Origin: Nocardia aurantiaca
GTDB taxonomy: Bacteria; Actinomycetota; Actinomycetes; Mycobacteriales; Mycobacteriaceae
Direction of reading: 5' to 3'
NCBI RefSeq assembly: GCF_009708175.1
Contig: NZ_WMBB01000007.1
Location: 408,479-472,478, forward strand
DNA: 64,000 nt
Positions 24,700 to 33,569 of the stretch are shown here, piece after piece. The translations under genes were made by a program, and so were the position numbers. The notes under the pieces were generated by a model. That model ran no database searches. It saw only the letters and a list, made by a program, of their open reading frames with translations, and was not told the DNA's origin. Every line of letters starts with the position of its first letter. The first letter of the stretch is position 1.

Positions 24700-25386
24700 A
24701 TGAGGAACACTGCTGCGGCGTCCGCGCTGCTCGCTGCCGGACTGTGCATCAGCGCCGGCATTACCGGAACGGCCGGGGCCGACACCCCCGAGGCCGTGAA
24801 CTACACGGCGACCAGCACCCCGACGACCACGATCGTCCGGACCGACGCGGGCTCGATGACCGTCGAGGATGGCGTCTTCAAGATCAAAGCCGCCGACGGC
24901 ACCGTCCTGGCGGGCACCGAATTGTCTTTCCGCGTCGACGATTTCGTCTTCCCGATCGCGGCCGACATCAGCGACCGCACCGCGACCCTGACCCCTCAGT
25001 TCGACGAGGCGCACGCGGTCTACAAGCCGGTCGCTCTCCCCTACGAGGACCAGGCCCCCTGGAAGACCCAGTACGACCGCGAGCAGGCCGCGTGGGGTCG
25101 CATGCGTGACTCCATCGCCCTCGGCGCCACCATCGGCACCCTGGTCGGCGGGCTCGGCGGCGCGGGCCTGGGCTGCCTGGCGGGCGCGTCGGTCGGTCTC
25201 GCCCTCACCGGCGCGCTGGCCACGCTGTTCGGCGCGGGTCCGCTGGCCGGTTGCATCGCGGGTGCGGCCGCCGTCGGCTTCCTCGGCACCATCGCGGGCC
25301 AGCTGCTCGTCACCGCCCCGGTCGCCATCGCCGCCGCCATCCAGTACTTCACCACCATCAACCAGCCCTTCACCCCCGCCAAGTAG
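24700..25386 (+). CDS. Secreted or cell-wall hypothetical protein with glycine-zipper C-terminus
   Basis: A 228-residue protein with a Sec signal (ASALLAAGLCISAGITGTAG with A-D cleavage near residue 27). A Thr/Ser-rich, beta-rich middle follows (FRVDDFVFPIAADISDRTAT). From about residue 135 come roughly 80 residues of Gly/Ala-rich hydrophobic sequence, including GTLVGGLGGAGLGCLAGASV. It ends IQYFTTINQPFTPAK. I recognise this as a type common in Nocardia and Rhodococcus with no known function; the zipper could insert in or span a membrane. A strong terminator follows. It starts 39 bp after the reductase gene and could share its transcript. Confidence 0.8.
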   Translation: MRNTAAASALLAAGLCISAGITGTAGADTPEAVNYTATSTPTTTIVRTDAGSMTVEDGVFKIKAADGTVLAGTELSFRVDDFVFPIAADISDRTATLTPQFDEAHAVYKPVALPYEDQAPWKTQYDREQAAWGRMRDSIALGATIGTLVGGLGGAGLGCLAGASVGLALTGALATLFGAGPLAGCIAGAAAVGFLGTIAGQLLVTAPVAIAAAIQYFTTINQPFTPAK

Positions 25387-25425
25387 GCGGCACAGGCCCG
25401 GCGAACCTCTCGCCCGGGGGACACC

Positions 25426-25464
25426 GACCCCGCCCGGATCTCCGATCCGGGCGGGGTCTTTCGT
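25426..25464. terminator. Strong intrinsic terminator between convergent genes
   Basis: GACCCCGCCCGGATC (25426-25440) pairs perfectly over 15 bp with GATCCGGGCGGGGTC (25444-25458) around a TCC loop, followed by TTTCGTT on the plus strand. It ends the secreted-protein gene and abuts the amidohydrolase stop at 25465. Confidence 0.9.
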
Positions 25465-26277
25465 TCACACGCCGAAAACGCGGCGGGCATTACCGTCCAG
25501 ATACAGGTCGCGGGTTTCCTCGTCGAGGCCCAGGGCGTCGAGACCGTCGAGGGCATGCTGCGGGAAGATCATCGGGTAGTTGGTGCCGAAGAGGACCTTG
25601 CGACGGCCGGTGCCGGTCTTCAAGTACGAAACCAGTTCGGGAGGCAGGCGTTTCGTGGTGTAGGCCGAGGTGTCGATGTAGACGTTGGGGTGTTTGCGGG
25701 AGACGGCGATCATCTCCTCGGTCCACGGGTAGCCGATATGGCCGCAGACGATGGTGAGGTCGGGGAAATCGAGGGCCACCTGGTCGATGTACGGGATCGG
25801 GCGGCCCGTTTCGGAGGGGCGCAGCGGACCGGTGTGGCCGACCTGGGTGCAGAAGGGGATGCCCAGGTCCACGCAGGCCGTGTAGAGGGGGTAGAAGCGG
25901 CGGTCGGTGGGCGGGGTCTCCCACAGCCACGGGAGTACGCGCAGGGCCTTGAAGTCCTGGTCCCGGACGCGGTGGCGCAGTTCGCGCACCGAGTCCATGG
26001 GGCGGCGCAGGTCCACCGAGGCGATGCCGGAGAAGCGGTCGGGGGCTTCGCGGACCCATTCGGCCACTTCGTCGTTGGAGATGAGAACGCCCTCCGGTGC
26101 GGACCAGGCCGACAGGAGGGCGTGGTCGACGCCCGCCGCGTCCATGGCGGCGAGCGTCGACTTCAGGGGGATGTCGCCGGCGGGGATCTCCGCGCCGGAC
26201 CAGCGGCGCAGCGAGGCGAACATGTCATGGGCGAGAAAGCGGGCCGTGGGGTGCTGGGCCCAGGCGTCGACGGTCAT
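25465..26277 (-). CDS. Amidohydrolase-2 family metal hydrolase/decarboxylase
   Basis: A 270-residue TIM-barrel protein. Family blocks include FKALRVLPWLWETPPTDRRF, YPLYTACVDLGIPFCTQVGH, LTIVCGHIGYPWTEEMI and VLFGTNYPMIF. Two barrel histidines (VGHTGP and CGHIG) are present. The usual N-terminal His-x-His is replaced by VDAWAQHP, and the C-terminal strand has Asn (T-N-Y-P) where Asp is common, so metal ligation may differ. Members include ACMSD-like decarboxylases and lactone or ring hydrolases. It is the last gene of the PUFA-like operon, 39 bp after accC, and may act on the pathway product. Confidence 0.82.
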   Translation of the reverse strand: MTVDAWAQHPTARFLAHDMFASLRRWSGAEIPAGDIPLKSTLAAMDAAGVDHALLSAWSAPEGVLISNDEVAEWVREAPDRFSGIASVDLRRPMDSVRELRHRVRDQDFKALRVLPWLWETPPTDRRFYPLYTACVDLGIPFCTQVGHTGPLRPSETGRPIPYIDQVALDFPDLTIVCGHIGYPWTEEMIAVSRKHPNVYIDTSAYTTKRLPPELVSYLKTGTGRRKVLFGTNYPMIFPQHALDGLDALGLDEETRDLYLDGNARRVFGV

Positions 26278-26316
26278 CTGCGCGTGCTCCTTCGCGTTGC
26301 GTGATGCCGCCTTCCA

Positions 26317-27687
26317 TCATGCCGGTGCGCCCACCGGCGCGGTGAGGGAACCGATCAACGCGGTGTCGTGGGTGGCGGCACGGAAGCGCGGATGGTCGAG
26401 CACATCATGTAGGAACTCGGCGGTGGTGGCGACGCCCGCGCCGCGAATCCGGGTCTCCGCCAGGGCGCGCCGCATCCGGGCGATGGCGGTGGCGCGGTCG
26501 GGTCCCCACACGATCACCTTGGCCAGCAGCGAATCATAGTTCGGTGGAATCGAGTAGCCCGCCGAGATATGGGTGTCCACCCGCGTGAACTGGCCTCCCG
26601 GCAGTACGCATTCGGTGAGAGTGCCCGGGGCGGGCGCGAATTCGCGTCCGGGATCCTCGGCATTGACCCGGCATTCGATGGCCACTCCGCGGGGCAGGCC
26701 GCCCGGGGGCACGGTCAGCCGTTCCCCCGCCGCGATGCGCAACTGCTCGGCGACCAGGTCGATACCGGTGATCATCTCGGTGACCGGGTGCTCCACCTGC
26801 AGGCGGCAGTTCACCTCCATGAAGTAGAAGTTGCCGTCGGCGTCCAGCAGGAATTCCACCGTGCCCGCACCGACGTATCCGGCGGCCCGCGCGCCGCGCA
26901 CCGCCGCCGCGCCGATGCGTTCGGCCAATTCGGCGGGCAGCCCCGGGGCAGGCGCTTCCTCCACCAGCTTCTGATGCCGTCGCTGCAGCGAGCAGTCGCG
27001 CAGCCCCACATGCACCACGCATCCGTGCGTGTCCGCCAGGATCTGCGCCTCCACGTGCCGCGCCGGCTCCAGATACCGTTCGATGTACAGCCTGCCGTCG
27101 CCGAAGACGGCGGTGGCGCCGGCACGGGTCTGCTGCCAGGCGGCGGCGAACTCACTCGGATCGCGCACCACCCGCATACCGCGCCCGCCGCCGCCGGCCA
27201 CCGCCTTGAGAATCACCGGATACCCGATATCCCCGGCCAGATCCCGCGCCTCGTCGACCGTCTCCACGGGATCGCGGCTGCCGGGCAGCAGCGGCAGTCC
27301 CGCCTCGGCCATCAGGGCCCGAGCGGTGGACTTGTCACCGAGCCGGGCCATCACCGCGGCCGGAGCGCCGACGAACACGAAGCCCTCCGCCTCGCAGACC
27401 TCCGCGAAATCCGGGTTCTCCGAGAGGAATCCGTAGCCGGGGTGGATGGCATCAGCGCCGGTCGCGCGGGCCGCCTCGATGACGGCGGGAATGTAGAGAT
27501 AGCTGCGCTTGGCCGGGCTCGGACCGATCTGGATCGATTCGCCGGCCATGCGCACCGCCGGCGAGTCCCGGTCGGCCGCGGAATGCACGGCCACGGTGTC
27601 GATCCCGAGTTCGGCGCAGGTGCGGATGATCCGGACCGCTATCTCACCCCGGTTGGCCACCAGTAGCTTGCGGATCGGCGGCGTCAC
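26317..27687 (-). CDS. accC: Biotin carboxylase subunit of acetyl-CoA carboxylase
   Basis: A 456-residue stand-alone biotin carboxylase, length like E. coli AccC. It starts KLLVANRGEIAVRIIRT. The ATP-grasp glycine loop is KAVAGGGGRGMRVVRD. HVEAQILADTHG, CSLQRRHQKLVEEAPAP, FYFMEVNCRLQVEHPVTEMI and ITGIDLVAEQLRIAAGE mark the active site. It carboxylates biotin on the carrier with ATP and bicarbonate. The start GTG 27687 overlaps the stop of the carrier gene. Actinobacteria usually carry biotin carboxylase fused to its carrier (AccA3 type), so separate genes here are unusual and point to a dedicated malonyl-CoA supply. Confidence 0.95.
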   Translation of the reverse strand: MTPPIRKLLVANRGEIAVRIIRTCAELGIDTVAVHSAADRDSPAVRMAGESIQIGPSPAKRSYLYIPAVIEAARATGADAIHPGYGFLSENPDFAEVCEAEGFVFVGAPAAVMARLGDKSTARALMAEAGLPLLPGSRDPVETVDEARDLAGDIGYPVILKAVAGGGGRGMRVVRDPSEFAAAWQQTRAGATAVFGDGRLYIERYLEPARHVEAQILADTHGCVVHVGLRDCSLQRRHQKLVEEAPAPGLPAELAERIGAAAVRGARAAGYVGAGTVEFLLDADGNFYFMEVNCRLQVEHPVTEMITGIDLVAEQLRIAAGERLTVPPGGLPRGVAIECRVNAEDPGREFAPAPGTLTECVLPGGQFTRVDTHISAGYSIPPNYDSLLAKVIVWGPDRATAIARMRRALAETRIRGAGVATTAEFLHDVLDHPRFRAATHDTALIGSLTAPVGAPA

Positions 27688-28268
27688 CGCAGCACCTCGA
27701 ACACGATCAGCGGCTGCCCGTGCTCCACGGATTCACCGTCCTCGACGAGGAATTCGGCCACCACGCCCTCACTCCCGGTGGTCACCGGGATCATGAGCTT
27801 CATGGCCTCGACGATGGCGACCTGCTGGCCGGCCCGCACCGGGTCGCCCTCGGCCACGAACGGGGCCGCGCCGGGTTCCGGGGACCGGTAGAAGACGCCG
27901 ACGGTCTCCGCGGTCAAGGTGAATGTGGCCGCGCTGGAATCCTTTCCGTCGTTCGCGCCGGGTGCGGTCGGCGCCGCGGGTGCGGGGCCGACCGGGAGGT
28001 GCGGTGCTGCCGCAGCGGTGAGCACCGCGTTCCCGGCCTGGCCCGCCTCCCAGCCGACCTGCAAGACCACCGGGCCGTTGGCCACGGTCACCGAGGTCGG
28101 TGCGGGTGCGATCCCGGCGCGCACGGTCAGGGCGTGGCGGGCCAGCACGGTCAGGCTGTGGTCGGCCTCCGTGGCGCTCACGGCGCGGGCCGAGCCGAGG
28201 GCCGCCGCGGCGGGTCCGGAGGTCGTGTGGGTGGCGGCGGGCGGTGCGGTGATGCCGTTGTCGGTCAT
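27684..28268 (-). CDS. accB: Biotin carboxyl carrier protein
   Basis: A 194-residue protein with the biotinyl domain at the C-terminus: GVFYRSPEPGAAPFVAEGDP, then VAIVEAMKLMIPV with Lys157 as the biotin site. The first 100 residues are Ala/Thr-rich and look disordered, as in AccB linkers. AGGAG stands just before ATG 28268, and both ends overlap the neighbours (AccDA and AccC). It shuttles carboxybiotin between the two catalytic components. Confidence 0.95.
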   Translation of the reverse strand: MTDNGITAPPAATHTTSGPAAAALGSARAVSATEADHSLTVLARHALTVRAGIAPAPTSVTVANGPVVLQVGWEAGQAGNAVLTAAAAPHLPVGPAPAAPTAPGANDGKDSSAATFTLTAETVGVFYRSPEPGAAPFVAEGDPVRAGQQVAIVEAMKLMIPVTTGSEGVVAEFLVEDGESVEHGQPLIVFEVLR

Positions 28269-29947
28269 CGGTTCTCCTGGAGGTCGTTGGGGGCCGTGCC
28301 GAAAACCCGGAAGCGGGCGTGCCGCTGGGCCGCCAGATCGGCGGCGGGCAGTGTGCGCAGCTCGTGCAGCGCCTGCCGCAGCGCGCGGCGCAGCAGTGCG
28401 GTGGCGGTGGCGGGGTGGCGGTCCGCACCGCCCTCGGGTTCGGGCACCACCGCGTCGGCGATGCCGAGTTCCAGCAGCGCGGCGGCGTCCACCCGCAGTG
28501 CCCGCGCCGCGCGCGGCGCGGCCGCGGCGTCCTGCCACAGGATGGAGGCGCAGCCCTCGGGGCTGATCACCGAGTAGACGGCGTTCTCGCAGACCAGCAC
28601 CCGGTCGGCGACGGCCAGCGCGAGCGCTCCCCCGCTGCCGCCCTCGCCGGTGATCACTGCGACCACCGGAACCGGCAGTCCGGCAAGCAGTTTCAGGTTC
28701 TCGGCGATCGCGACGGCCTGCCCCCTCTCCTCGGCGGCGATGCCGGGATACGCCCCGGCGGTGTCGACCAGGGTGACGACCGGCAGCCCGAGTTTGGCCG
28801 CCAGCCGCAGCACCCGCGCCGATTTCCGATAGCCCGCCGGTGTCGGCATGCCGAAGTTGCGTTGCGCGAGTTCGGCGGCGGTGTGCCCCTTCTGGGTACC
28901 GATCACCGCGACCGGCACCCCGTCCAGTCGCGCCAGCCCGGCCACCATGGCCGCGCAGTCGGCGCTCATCCGGTCGCCGTGCAGTTCCACGAACTCCTCG
29001 AAGGCCCCGGCCAGGTGATCCAGCGTGGTGGGGCGGCCCAGACGCCGGGCGGCCCGTACCCGCTCCCAGGGGTCGGCGACGGCGAGGGTCGCCGGATCGG
29101 TGCGCACGGCCTCGGCGTCGTCGGTGTGCGGCCGCGACGGGCGAACGGTCATGCCCACCAGCCGGATCAGCCGATCCCGCAGCGCCGAGCGGTGGCAGAT
29201 CATGTCCACGATGCCGTGTTCGAGCAGGAACTCCGCGGTCTGGAAACCCGGCGGCAGCGTCTGCCCGATGGTCTGGCGGATGACGCGCGGGCCCGCGAAA
29301 CCCAGGCGCGCACCGGGTTCGGCGACGATCACGTCGGTGGAGGTGGCGTAGGAGGCGGCGACCCCGCCGTAGGTGGGGTCGGTGACGACCGAGACGGTGA
29401 GCACGCCCGCGTCGTCCAGGCGGCGCAGCGCGCAGCTGGTCTTGGCCATCTGCATGAGCGCGACGATGCCCTCCTGCATGCGCGCCCCGCCGGAGGCGGT
29501 GACCACGATGAGCGGACGCCGTTCGGCCAGCGCGATTTCCGCGGCCGTCGTCACCGCCTCGCCGACCGCGCTGCCCAGGCTGCCGCCCAGAAAACGAAAG
29601 TCCATGGCCGCCACCACGACCCGGACCCCGCCCAGGGTGCCGCGCACGCACAGCACGGCGTCGGGCATGCCGGTGGCCTGACGCGCGCTGTCGAGCCGCT
29701 CGGGATAGGGCCGGGAGTCGCTGAACCCCAGGGGATCCCGCACCGTCGCGGCGTGGTCGACCGGTGTCGCGGAGTCCTCGTCGAGCAGCAGGTCGACGCG
29801 CTGCCGCGCGGTCAGCATCCCGTGGTCATCGCATTCGGGGCACACGCGGTCGGCGCGCTCGTAGCGTTTGACGTAGATCATGGCCGAGCAGCCGGGGCAC
29901 AGCATCCACGCGGTGCCCGCGGCCGTGCCGGTGTCGAGTACGGTCAT
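28265..29947 (-). CDS. Fused AccD-AccA acetyl-CoA carboxyltransferase
   Basis: A 560-residue single chain. Residues 1-270 match AccD: a zinc ribbon with Cys17, Cys20, Cys36 and Cys39, then VVAAMDFRFLGGSLGSAVGE and TASGGARMQEGIVALMQMAK. Residues 300-560 match AccA: GRPTTLDHLAGAFEEFVELH, GDRMSADCAAMV, GTQKGHTAAELAQRNFGMP, VDTAGAYPGIAAEERGQ and GEGGSGGALALAVADRV. Together the halves transfer the carboxyl from biotin to acetyl-CoA, making malonyl-CoA. Order in the chain is D then A. ATG 29947 overlaps the PfaD gene stop. Such fusions are found with dedicated malonyl supply in polyketide operons, unlike the propionyl-type AccD chain of housekeeping actinobacterial ACC. Confidence 0.95.
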   Translation of the reverse strand: MTVLDTGTAAGTAWMLCPGCSAMIYVKRYERADRVCPECDDHGMLTARQRVDLLLDEDSATPVDHAATVRDPLGFSDSRPYPERLDSARQATGMPDAVLCVRGTLGGVRVVVAAMDFRFLGGSLGSAVGEAVTTAAEIALAERRPLIVVTASGGARMQEGIVALMQMAKTSCALRRLDDAGVLTVSVVTDPTYGGVAASYATSTDVIVAEPGARLGFAGPRVIRQTIGQTLPPGFQTAEFLLEHGIVDMICHRSALRDRLIRLVGMTVRPSRPHTDDAEAVRTDPATLAVADPWERVRAARRLGRPTTLDHLAGAFEEFVELHGDRMSADCAAMVAGLARLDGVPVAVIGTQKGHTAAELAQRNFGMPTPAGYRKSARVLRLAAKLGLPVVTLVDTAGAYPGIAAEERGQAVAIAENLKLLAGLPVPVVAVITGEGGSGGALALAVADRVLVCENAVYSVISPEGCASILWQDAAAAPRAARALRVDAAALLELGIADAVVPEPEGGADRHPATATALLRRALRQALHELRTLPAADLAAQRHARFRVFGTAPNDLQENR

Positions 29948-31509
29948 CGTTCCTCCATCGGGCGCGGAATGTAGCGGCCGAGCGCGGCCGGGAGCCGCAC
30001 GCCGGCGGTCCGCAGCTGCGCGATCCGGGTGAGATAGGCCGCGCCGGTCATCACCTGGTCGGCGATGTCGGCGACCGCGCGGTTGCCGGGTGCGGCGAGA
30101 TAGCTGCCCGCCGCCCACGAGTTGAACGCGCCCATGGCCGGGCCGCACCAGATCTGGTAGTCGGGCACCCGTTCGGCGTCGCCGCGGATGCTCCAGCCCG
30201 AGGACAGCCCCAGATACCAGCGGAAGATGAGAGCCATGCGCGCCTTCGGGTCGCCTTCGGCCGAAACCAGCTGGGCCGGATCGCGTTCGGTGAAGAAGGC
30301 CACGCAGTCCTGCCACACCGTCTGCAGCGGACGCCGGAACAGTGTGGCCTCCAGATCCTTTCGCACCTCGGCGGGCAGGGCGTCGATGCCGTCGTAGGCC
30401 CGGTAGAGGTCGTAGAGCCGTTGTGCGCGGGCGGCGAACATGCTGCCACGCCGCAGCACCTGCACCTGCACGCCCAGTTCGAACATGTCCGAGGAGGGCG
30501 CCATCGCGCAGTCCGCGAACTGCGCGGTGGCCAGCAGCCGCTTGGTGGCCTCGCACTGGGCCGCCTCGCGGGCGGACTGATTGATCGACCCGGTGACGAC
30601 GTAGGCCGCGCCCATGGCGAAGGCGCCGGCCGCCGCGTCCGGGGTGCCGATGCCGCCCGCCGCGCCGATGCGCACCGCCGCCGCGGCGGGCACGGTGCGG
30701 GCCACGCGATCCCGGACGGCGAGGAGTTCGGGCAGCAGCACCATCAGGGGGCGGCGGTCGGTGTGGCCGCCCGAATCGGCTTCGGCGGTGATGTCGTCGG
30801 CCATCGGCACCCGGGCCGCCAGTTCGGCCTGGGCGCGGGTGATGCGGCCGTCGGCGACCAGTTTCCGAAGCAGCCGCTCGGGCGCGGGACGCAGGAACGG
30901 TTCGGCGACTTCGACCCGGGAGACCTTGGCGATCACCCGATTCCTGATCTCGACGTTTCCCTGCCGGTCGGCCGTGAGCCCCGCGGCCCGGTAGCGCACC
31001 ACCTCGGCGGTGAGGTCCATGAACGCCGACGCCTCCACGCACCGCACGCCGTGGCGCAGGCACGCGTCCACGATGGCGCGCTCCAGCGCGGGCTCGGACG
31101 GACTGTGGATCAGGTTGCAAGCGAAGGGCTTCCCCGCCAGCCGCCGTGACAGCCCGGCCAGCGCGGCGTCGACCGTGGCCGGGACAACGCCGGCCGCGCC
31201 GTAACTGGCCAGGTATCCGGCTTCGGCCATGGCCACCACCAGTTCGGGCGAGGCGATTCCGTTGGCCATGGCCCCGGCCGCGTAGGCGGCCCGCACCCCG
31301 TGCGCGGCCCGGAAAGCGCTGTCGCCCAGCCGCTCCGGCGGCAGCGGCGGCACCGCCGCGAGCACTTGGCCGTGAGCGGCGACGGCGGGATCGGAAGTGG
31401 CCGCCACCCGTCCCTCGGTGCGCACGATCCAGCAGGGCCGGTTCAGGTCCAGCAGCACGGCGGCGATGTCGGCGGTCTCGGTGGCGGCGGGTGGGCGGAC
31501 GGTGGTCAT
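29944..31509 (-). CDS. pfaD: PfaD-type enoyl reductase of a PUFA/secondary-lipid synthase
   Basis: A 521-residue FMN TIM-barrel protein of the 2-nitropropane dioxygenase superfamily, PfaD branch. Recognisable blocks are ASYGAAGVVPATVDAAL, GKPFACNLIHSPSEPALE, VRCVEASAFMDLTAEVVRYR, KVSRVEVAEPFLRPAPERLL, ADDITAEADSGGHTDRRPL, AAGGIGTPDAAAGAFAMGA and YVVTGSINQSAREAAQ. The C-terminal FFTERDPAQL and MALIFRWYLGLSSGWSIRGD regions are specific to PfaD. In PUFA synthases PfaD reduces the enoyl-ACP trans-acting on the PfaA ACPs. It overlaps the genes before and after it by 4 bp. Full length suggests activity. Confidence 0.93.
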   Translation of the reverse strand: MTTVRPPAATETADIAAVLLDLNRPCWIVRTEGRVAATSDPAVAAHGQVLAAVPPLPPERLGDSAFRAAHGVRAAYAAGAMANGIASPELVVAMAEAGYLASYGAAGVVPATVDAALAGLSRRLAGKPFACNLIHSPSEPALERAIVDACLRHGVRCVEASAFMDLTAEVVRYRAAGLTADRQGNVEIRNRVIAKVSRVEVAEPFLRPAPERLLRKLVADGRITRAQAELAARVPMADDITAEADSGGHTDRRPLMVLLPELLAVRDRVARTVPAAAAVRIGAAGGIGTPDAAAGAFAMGAAYVVTGSINQSAREAAQCEATKRLLATAQFADCAMAPSSDMFELGVQVQVLRRGSMFAARAQRLYDLYRAYDGIDALPAEVRKDLEATLFRRPLQTVWQDCVAFFTERDPAQLVSAEGDPKARMALIFRWYLGLSSGWSIRGDAERVPDYQIWCGPAMGAFNSWAAGSYLAAPGNRAVADIADQVMTGAAYLTRIAQLRTAGVRLPAALGRYIPRPMEER

Positions 31510-33569
31510 GCCGGCGCCTTTCGATCGGCGAGTTCGACGGCGAGGTCGATCAATTCGTAGATGCGCAGCCCCGGCTTCCACAGCGAGCCGTCGACCACGA
31601 CCGTGATGCCGTTCTCGCCACGGTGCACCGATTTGATGTGCGCCTCCAGCTCGACGGTGCCATCGGTGGGCAGGAACTGGCCGCGATAGCGCCAGCTGAA
31701 GGCGATGTCGGCGGGTATCCGGAACACCGGGTCGGCCATGCCTTCGGCGAAACCGGCGTCGATCATCCATTCCTGCACGGCGTGGATGACCGATTCGACA
31801 CCCAGCGAACCTGGAATCACCGGATCCAGGTGGAAGTGACGGGCGAAGAACCAATCCCGTGGGTCGATGGTGCGCAGCGAACGCAGGTATCCCGCACCGT
31901 AATCGCCCCCGTCGTCGACCACCTCGACGCGGTCGACGAGGGCGAGTGTGCGCCGCGAGCAGGCGCGGGCGGCCGGATCGGCGCGGCGGGCAGCCACATC
32001 GATGACCCGGGTGCGGGCTTGCGGATGCGCCGAAAGCCAGCTCGGCACGTACCGTCCGGCGTCCAGACCGGTCTGATTGGCCAGGGCCTGGTCGCTGAAG
32101 TAACCGAACATGGTCTCGCCCCGGTAGAACGGCTCGCCGTCCACACTGAGGGTGTAGTCGAAGGTCTGCAGTGACGAGCCCGGCAGGATGGTCGTCGACA
32201 GCAGCCGCGAGGACTGCCGGATCGTGGTGTCGCGCAGGTCGATCTGCCGCAGCACGGTGGCGGTGCCGCCCAGGTTGCGCAGGCTCAGGGTGGCGCCGGG
32301 CTGGGTGAGCGTCGGCCCGGCGTAGTAGCCCATGAGCAGCGCCGCCTGCAGCGAGGTCTCCATGTACACGAAATGCGGCATGGAGTCATTGGCGGTATCG
32401 CCGTAGTACCAGGAATCGGCGGGCGAATCGTATTCGGTGTCGTAGGAGGCGGATTCGAGGTCGCCGCGGGCGCCGTCGAAGCGCAGAACCCGGTCCACCA
32501 ACAGCAGGCCGCCGGTGGGCAGGCGGGTCGCGCGCACACCGGTGTACGGCGCGAACTCCGGCCCCATCGCGATGGCCTGGTCGCCGCGCGCCAGGTGGGC
32601 CATGTGGAACTCGTTGAGCAGCAGGCCCGGCGCGGCATGGCCGGGCCCCACGTCGGCGCCCGGCCGCTCGGCGACCATGACGGTGACCGGCAGCGCGCCG
32701 GCGACGCCGTCCACTGTCGCGGTCGCCTGCAGGAACGGACGCGGCACCACATCGAGCCGGTCGACCACGAGATCGACGGTGCCGCTGCCGAATCCGGGCG
32801 CGTTCTCGCCGACGCCGCCGGTGAGCGTGCTCCCCGACAGGCACAGCGGCATGCCGGTGTAGAGCGCGAACACCTCCGCCGCCTGCAGGGCCGCCGCGCG
32901 CGGATCACCCTCGAAGCGGGCCACGACCCGACCGTCGCCGGTGCCGCCGTACAGCTCGATCGCGCTCACCTCGGTGAGTGCGAGCGGTGTGGTGGCCGCC
33001 AGCCGCGCCGCCACCTCCACTCCGTCACGGTGGTGCGCGCCGCCGAACACGGCACTCATCTCGGCGGCGGCCAGCAGCTCCAGCGCGGCGCGATCCAGCC
33101 GCGCCACCCCGGTGCGGGCCAGCGGCTTGAACGCCCCCTCCCTGGCGTGGGCCGATATCGGCTGCCGGGTCCTCTGTCCCGCGTCCACGCCGGACGACTC
33201 CGCGCCGACGGTGGGTGACACCGTTCCCGCCTCGGATGGGTCCGGCCCGGCTCCGGACAGGACCGCTTCCGTCCGTGGCCCCGGCGTGCGCGCCCTCCGC
33301 CAGATCGCCCGCTGCAACGCGGTCTGTGCGGTCAGCGCCGCGTGGTGCGCCTCGAGCACGCCCGCGCGAATCTGGGCTATCGCCTCGGCTGTCACCGGGT
33401 GCACGGCTGCGGCGGGCTCCGCCGTCCACGTCACCGCCGACTCGGCCGGCCGCGTCGCCGGGAAGGGCGAGGGACCCTGCACCGCCCGTGCCGGTTCCGG
33501 CGGTTCGGCGGCCGGGGGCCGCGCGCCGACCGGATCGAAGGCGATGCCGTCGAATTCGAGAACTGTCAT
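31506..33569 (-). CDS. Double FabA-like dehydratase (PfaC C-terminal half without KS/CLF)
   Basis: A 687-residue protein. The first 165 residues are Ala/Pro-rich and poorly structured. Then AEMSAVFGGAHHRDG and two dehydratase regions follow, as at the end of PfaC. The first runs GLLLVDRVLRFDGARG, YMETSLQAALLMGYYAG and FYRGETMFGYFSDQALANQTG. The second has WFFARHFHLDPVIPGSLGVE, where the His and following Asp-Pro-x-x-P-G block are those of FabA, and FSWRYRGQFLPTDG. It probably dehydrates or isomerises beta-hydroxyacyl-ACP. PfaC normally begins with KS and chain-length-factor domains; neither is present. ATG 33569 overlaps the PKS stop. Confidence 0.9.
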   Translation of the reverse strand: MTVLEFDGIAFDPVGARPPAAEPPEPARAVQGPSPFPATRPAESAVTWTAEPAAAVHPVTAEAIAQIRAGVLEAHHAALTAQTALQRAIWRRARTPGPRTEAVLSGAGPDPSEAGTVSPTVGAESSGVDAGQRTRQPISAHAREGAFKPLARTGVARLDRAALELLAAAEMSAVFGGAHHRDGVEVAARLAATTPLALTEVSAIELYGGTGDGRVVARFEGDPRAAALQAAEVFALYTGMPLCLSGSTLTGGVGENAPGFGSGTVDLVVDRLDVVPRPFLQATATVDGVAGALPVTVMVAERPGADVGPGHAAPGLLLNEFHMAHLARGDQAIAMGPEFAPYTGVRATRLPTGGLLLVDRVLRFDGARGDLESASYDTEYDSPADSWYYGDTANDSMPHFVYMETSLQAALLMGYYAGPTLTQPGATLSLRNLGGTATVLRQIDLRDTTIRQSSRLLSTTILPGSSLQTFDYTLSVDGEPFYRGETMFGYFSDQALANQTGLDAGRYVPSWLSAHPQARTRVIDVAARRADPAARACSRRTLALVDRVEVVDDGGDYGAGYLRSLRTIDPRDWFFARHFHLDPVIPGSLGVESVIHAVQEWMIDAGFAEGMADPVFRIPADIAFSWRYRGQFLPTDGTVELEAHIKSVHRGENGITVVVDGSLWKPGLRIYELIDLAVELADRKAPA

